13,515 bases of DNA. It comes from DATBIS01 sp036556805. GTDB taxonomy: Bacteria > Actinomycetota > UBA4738 > HRBIN12. How positions within the stretch are numbered: position 1 is the stretch's first letter; each line of letters starts with the position of its first letter. Shown here one piece after another: positions 13,367 through 13,515 of this stretch. Both the position numbers and the translations under genes were made by a program. The DNA is taken from contig DATBIS010000065.1 of the NCBI GenBank assembly GCA_036556805.1, positions 1 through 13,515 on the forward strand, written 5' to 3'. The notes beneath the pieces were generated by a model. The model was given only the letters and a program-made list of their open reading frames with translations. It was not told where the DNA came from and ran no database searches.

Positions 13367-13370
13367 CCCC
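13358..13370 (+). promoter_or_regulatory. Hairpin overlapping the rho ribosome binding site
   Basis: GGGGC at 13358-13362 and GCCCC at 13366-13370 form a perfect 5-bp stem with a 3-nt loop. It contains the transaldolase stop codon, covers part of the GGGAGGGG ribosome binding site and touches the rho ATG at 13371. It could couple rho translation to ribosomes finishing the transaldolase gene. This is inferred from sequence only. Confidence 0.35.
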
Positions 13371-13515
13371 ATGGAAACAATGGATAGAGGCCAACTGCAA
13401 GGGAAACTGATCCCGGAGTTGCAGGAGATCGCCCAGGGCATGGGCATCGAGGGCGCGCAGAAGCTGCGCAAGGCCGGGCTCATCGACGCGATCGTCGAGA
13501 GGTCCGGCGGCGGCG
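13371..13515 (+). CDS. rho: Transcription termination factor Rho, N-terminal part
   Basis: Only the first 48 codons lie in the window. They encode the Rho N-terminal helical domain: LQGKLIPELQEIAQGMGIEG, then AQKLRKAGLIDAIVERSG. The complete protein would be the hexameric RNA-dependent ATPase that ends transcription. A glycine run begins at the window edge, as expected for the long Gly/Arg-rich insert of actinobacterial Rho. Two starts are possible: ATG 13371 with GGGAGGGG 9 nt upstream, or ATG 13380, which gives MDRGQL, closer to the usual family start. The first is taken for its ribosome binding site. In mycobacteria rho follows thrB directly; here the preceding gene is the transaldolase. 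Confidence 0.88.
   Translation, partial: METMDRGQLQGKLIPELQEIAQGMGIEGAQKLRKAGLIDAIVERSGGG

Noticed and set aside
1..13515. CRISPR array, insertion sequence, prophage or toxin-antitoxin genes
   Set aside because: No regularly spaced repeats, transposase motifs, terminal inverted repeats or phage-like proteins were found in any frame.

Overview
The window is a dense, very GC-rich (about 70%) bacterial chromosome segment, almost certainly from an actinobacterium (Actinomycetota), probably a poorly described lineage. Three things support this. The gene order argS ... hom-thrC-thrB ... rho is a classic actinobacterial arrangement. Several genes start at or within a few bases of a TANNNT -10 box, as in leaderless transcription. 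There is also a MarP-like membrane serine protease. No mobile element, CRISPR array or phage gene is visible, and no gap between genes exceeds about 110 bases.

Layout: at the left edge, tRNA-Arg(CCG) (46-117, minus) faces away from a tight plus-strand operon. That operon holds a stand-alone receiver domain (175-582), argS (579-2252), a GNAT acetyltransferase (2245-2823), homoserine dehydrogenase (2825-4114) and threonine synthase (4111-5175), joined by overlaps of 4, 8 and 4 nt and one 1-nt gap. Homoserine kinase thrB (5203-6060) follows after 27 nt and may have its own promoter. Together hom, thrC and thrB convert aspartate semialdehyde to threonine.

Next comes a good sigma70-type promoter (6100-6128) and a glycogen-debranching-type glucosidase (6168-8354). 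This gene meets a convergent MarP-like protease (9536-8361, minus) at a perfect 20-bp palindrome that contains both stop codons. Divergent from marP, a leaderless metallophosphoesterase (9608-10396) is followed by a translationally coupled set: cyclic 2,3-diphosphoglycerate synthetase (10441-11769), 2-phosphoglycerate kinase (11766-12704) and a small transaldolase (12701-13366). The window ends in the first 48 codons of rho (13371 onward).

The most interesting content is the synthetase and kinase pair. These are the two enzymes known to make cyclic 2,3-diphosphoglycerate (cDPG), a solute described from thermophilic methanogenic archaea, here encoded as an overlapping pair in a bacterium. A class III metallophosphoesterase upstream is a candidate turnover enzyme, and a transaldolase downstream links the cluster to sugar phosphate metabolism. 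The six-gene block from 6168 to 13366 lies between thrB and rho, which are adjacent in mycobacteria. All functional calls come from motifs read by eye; no database search was run.
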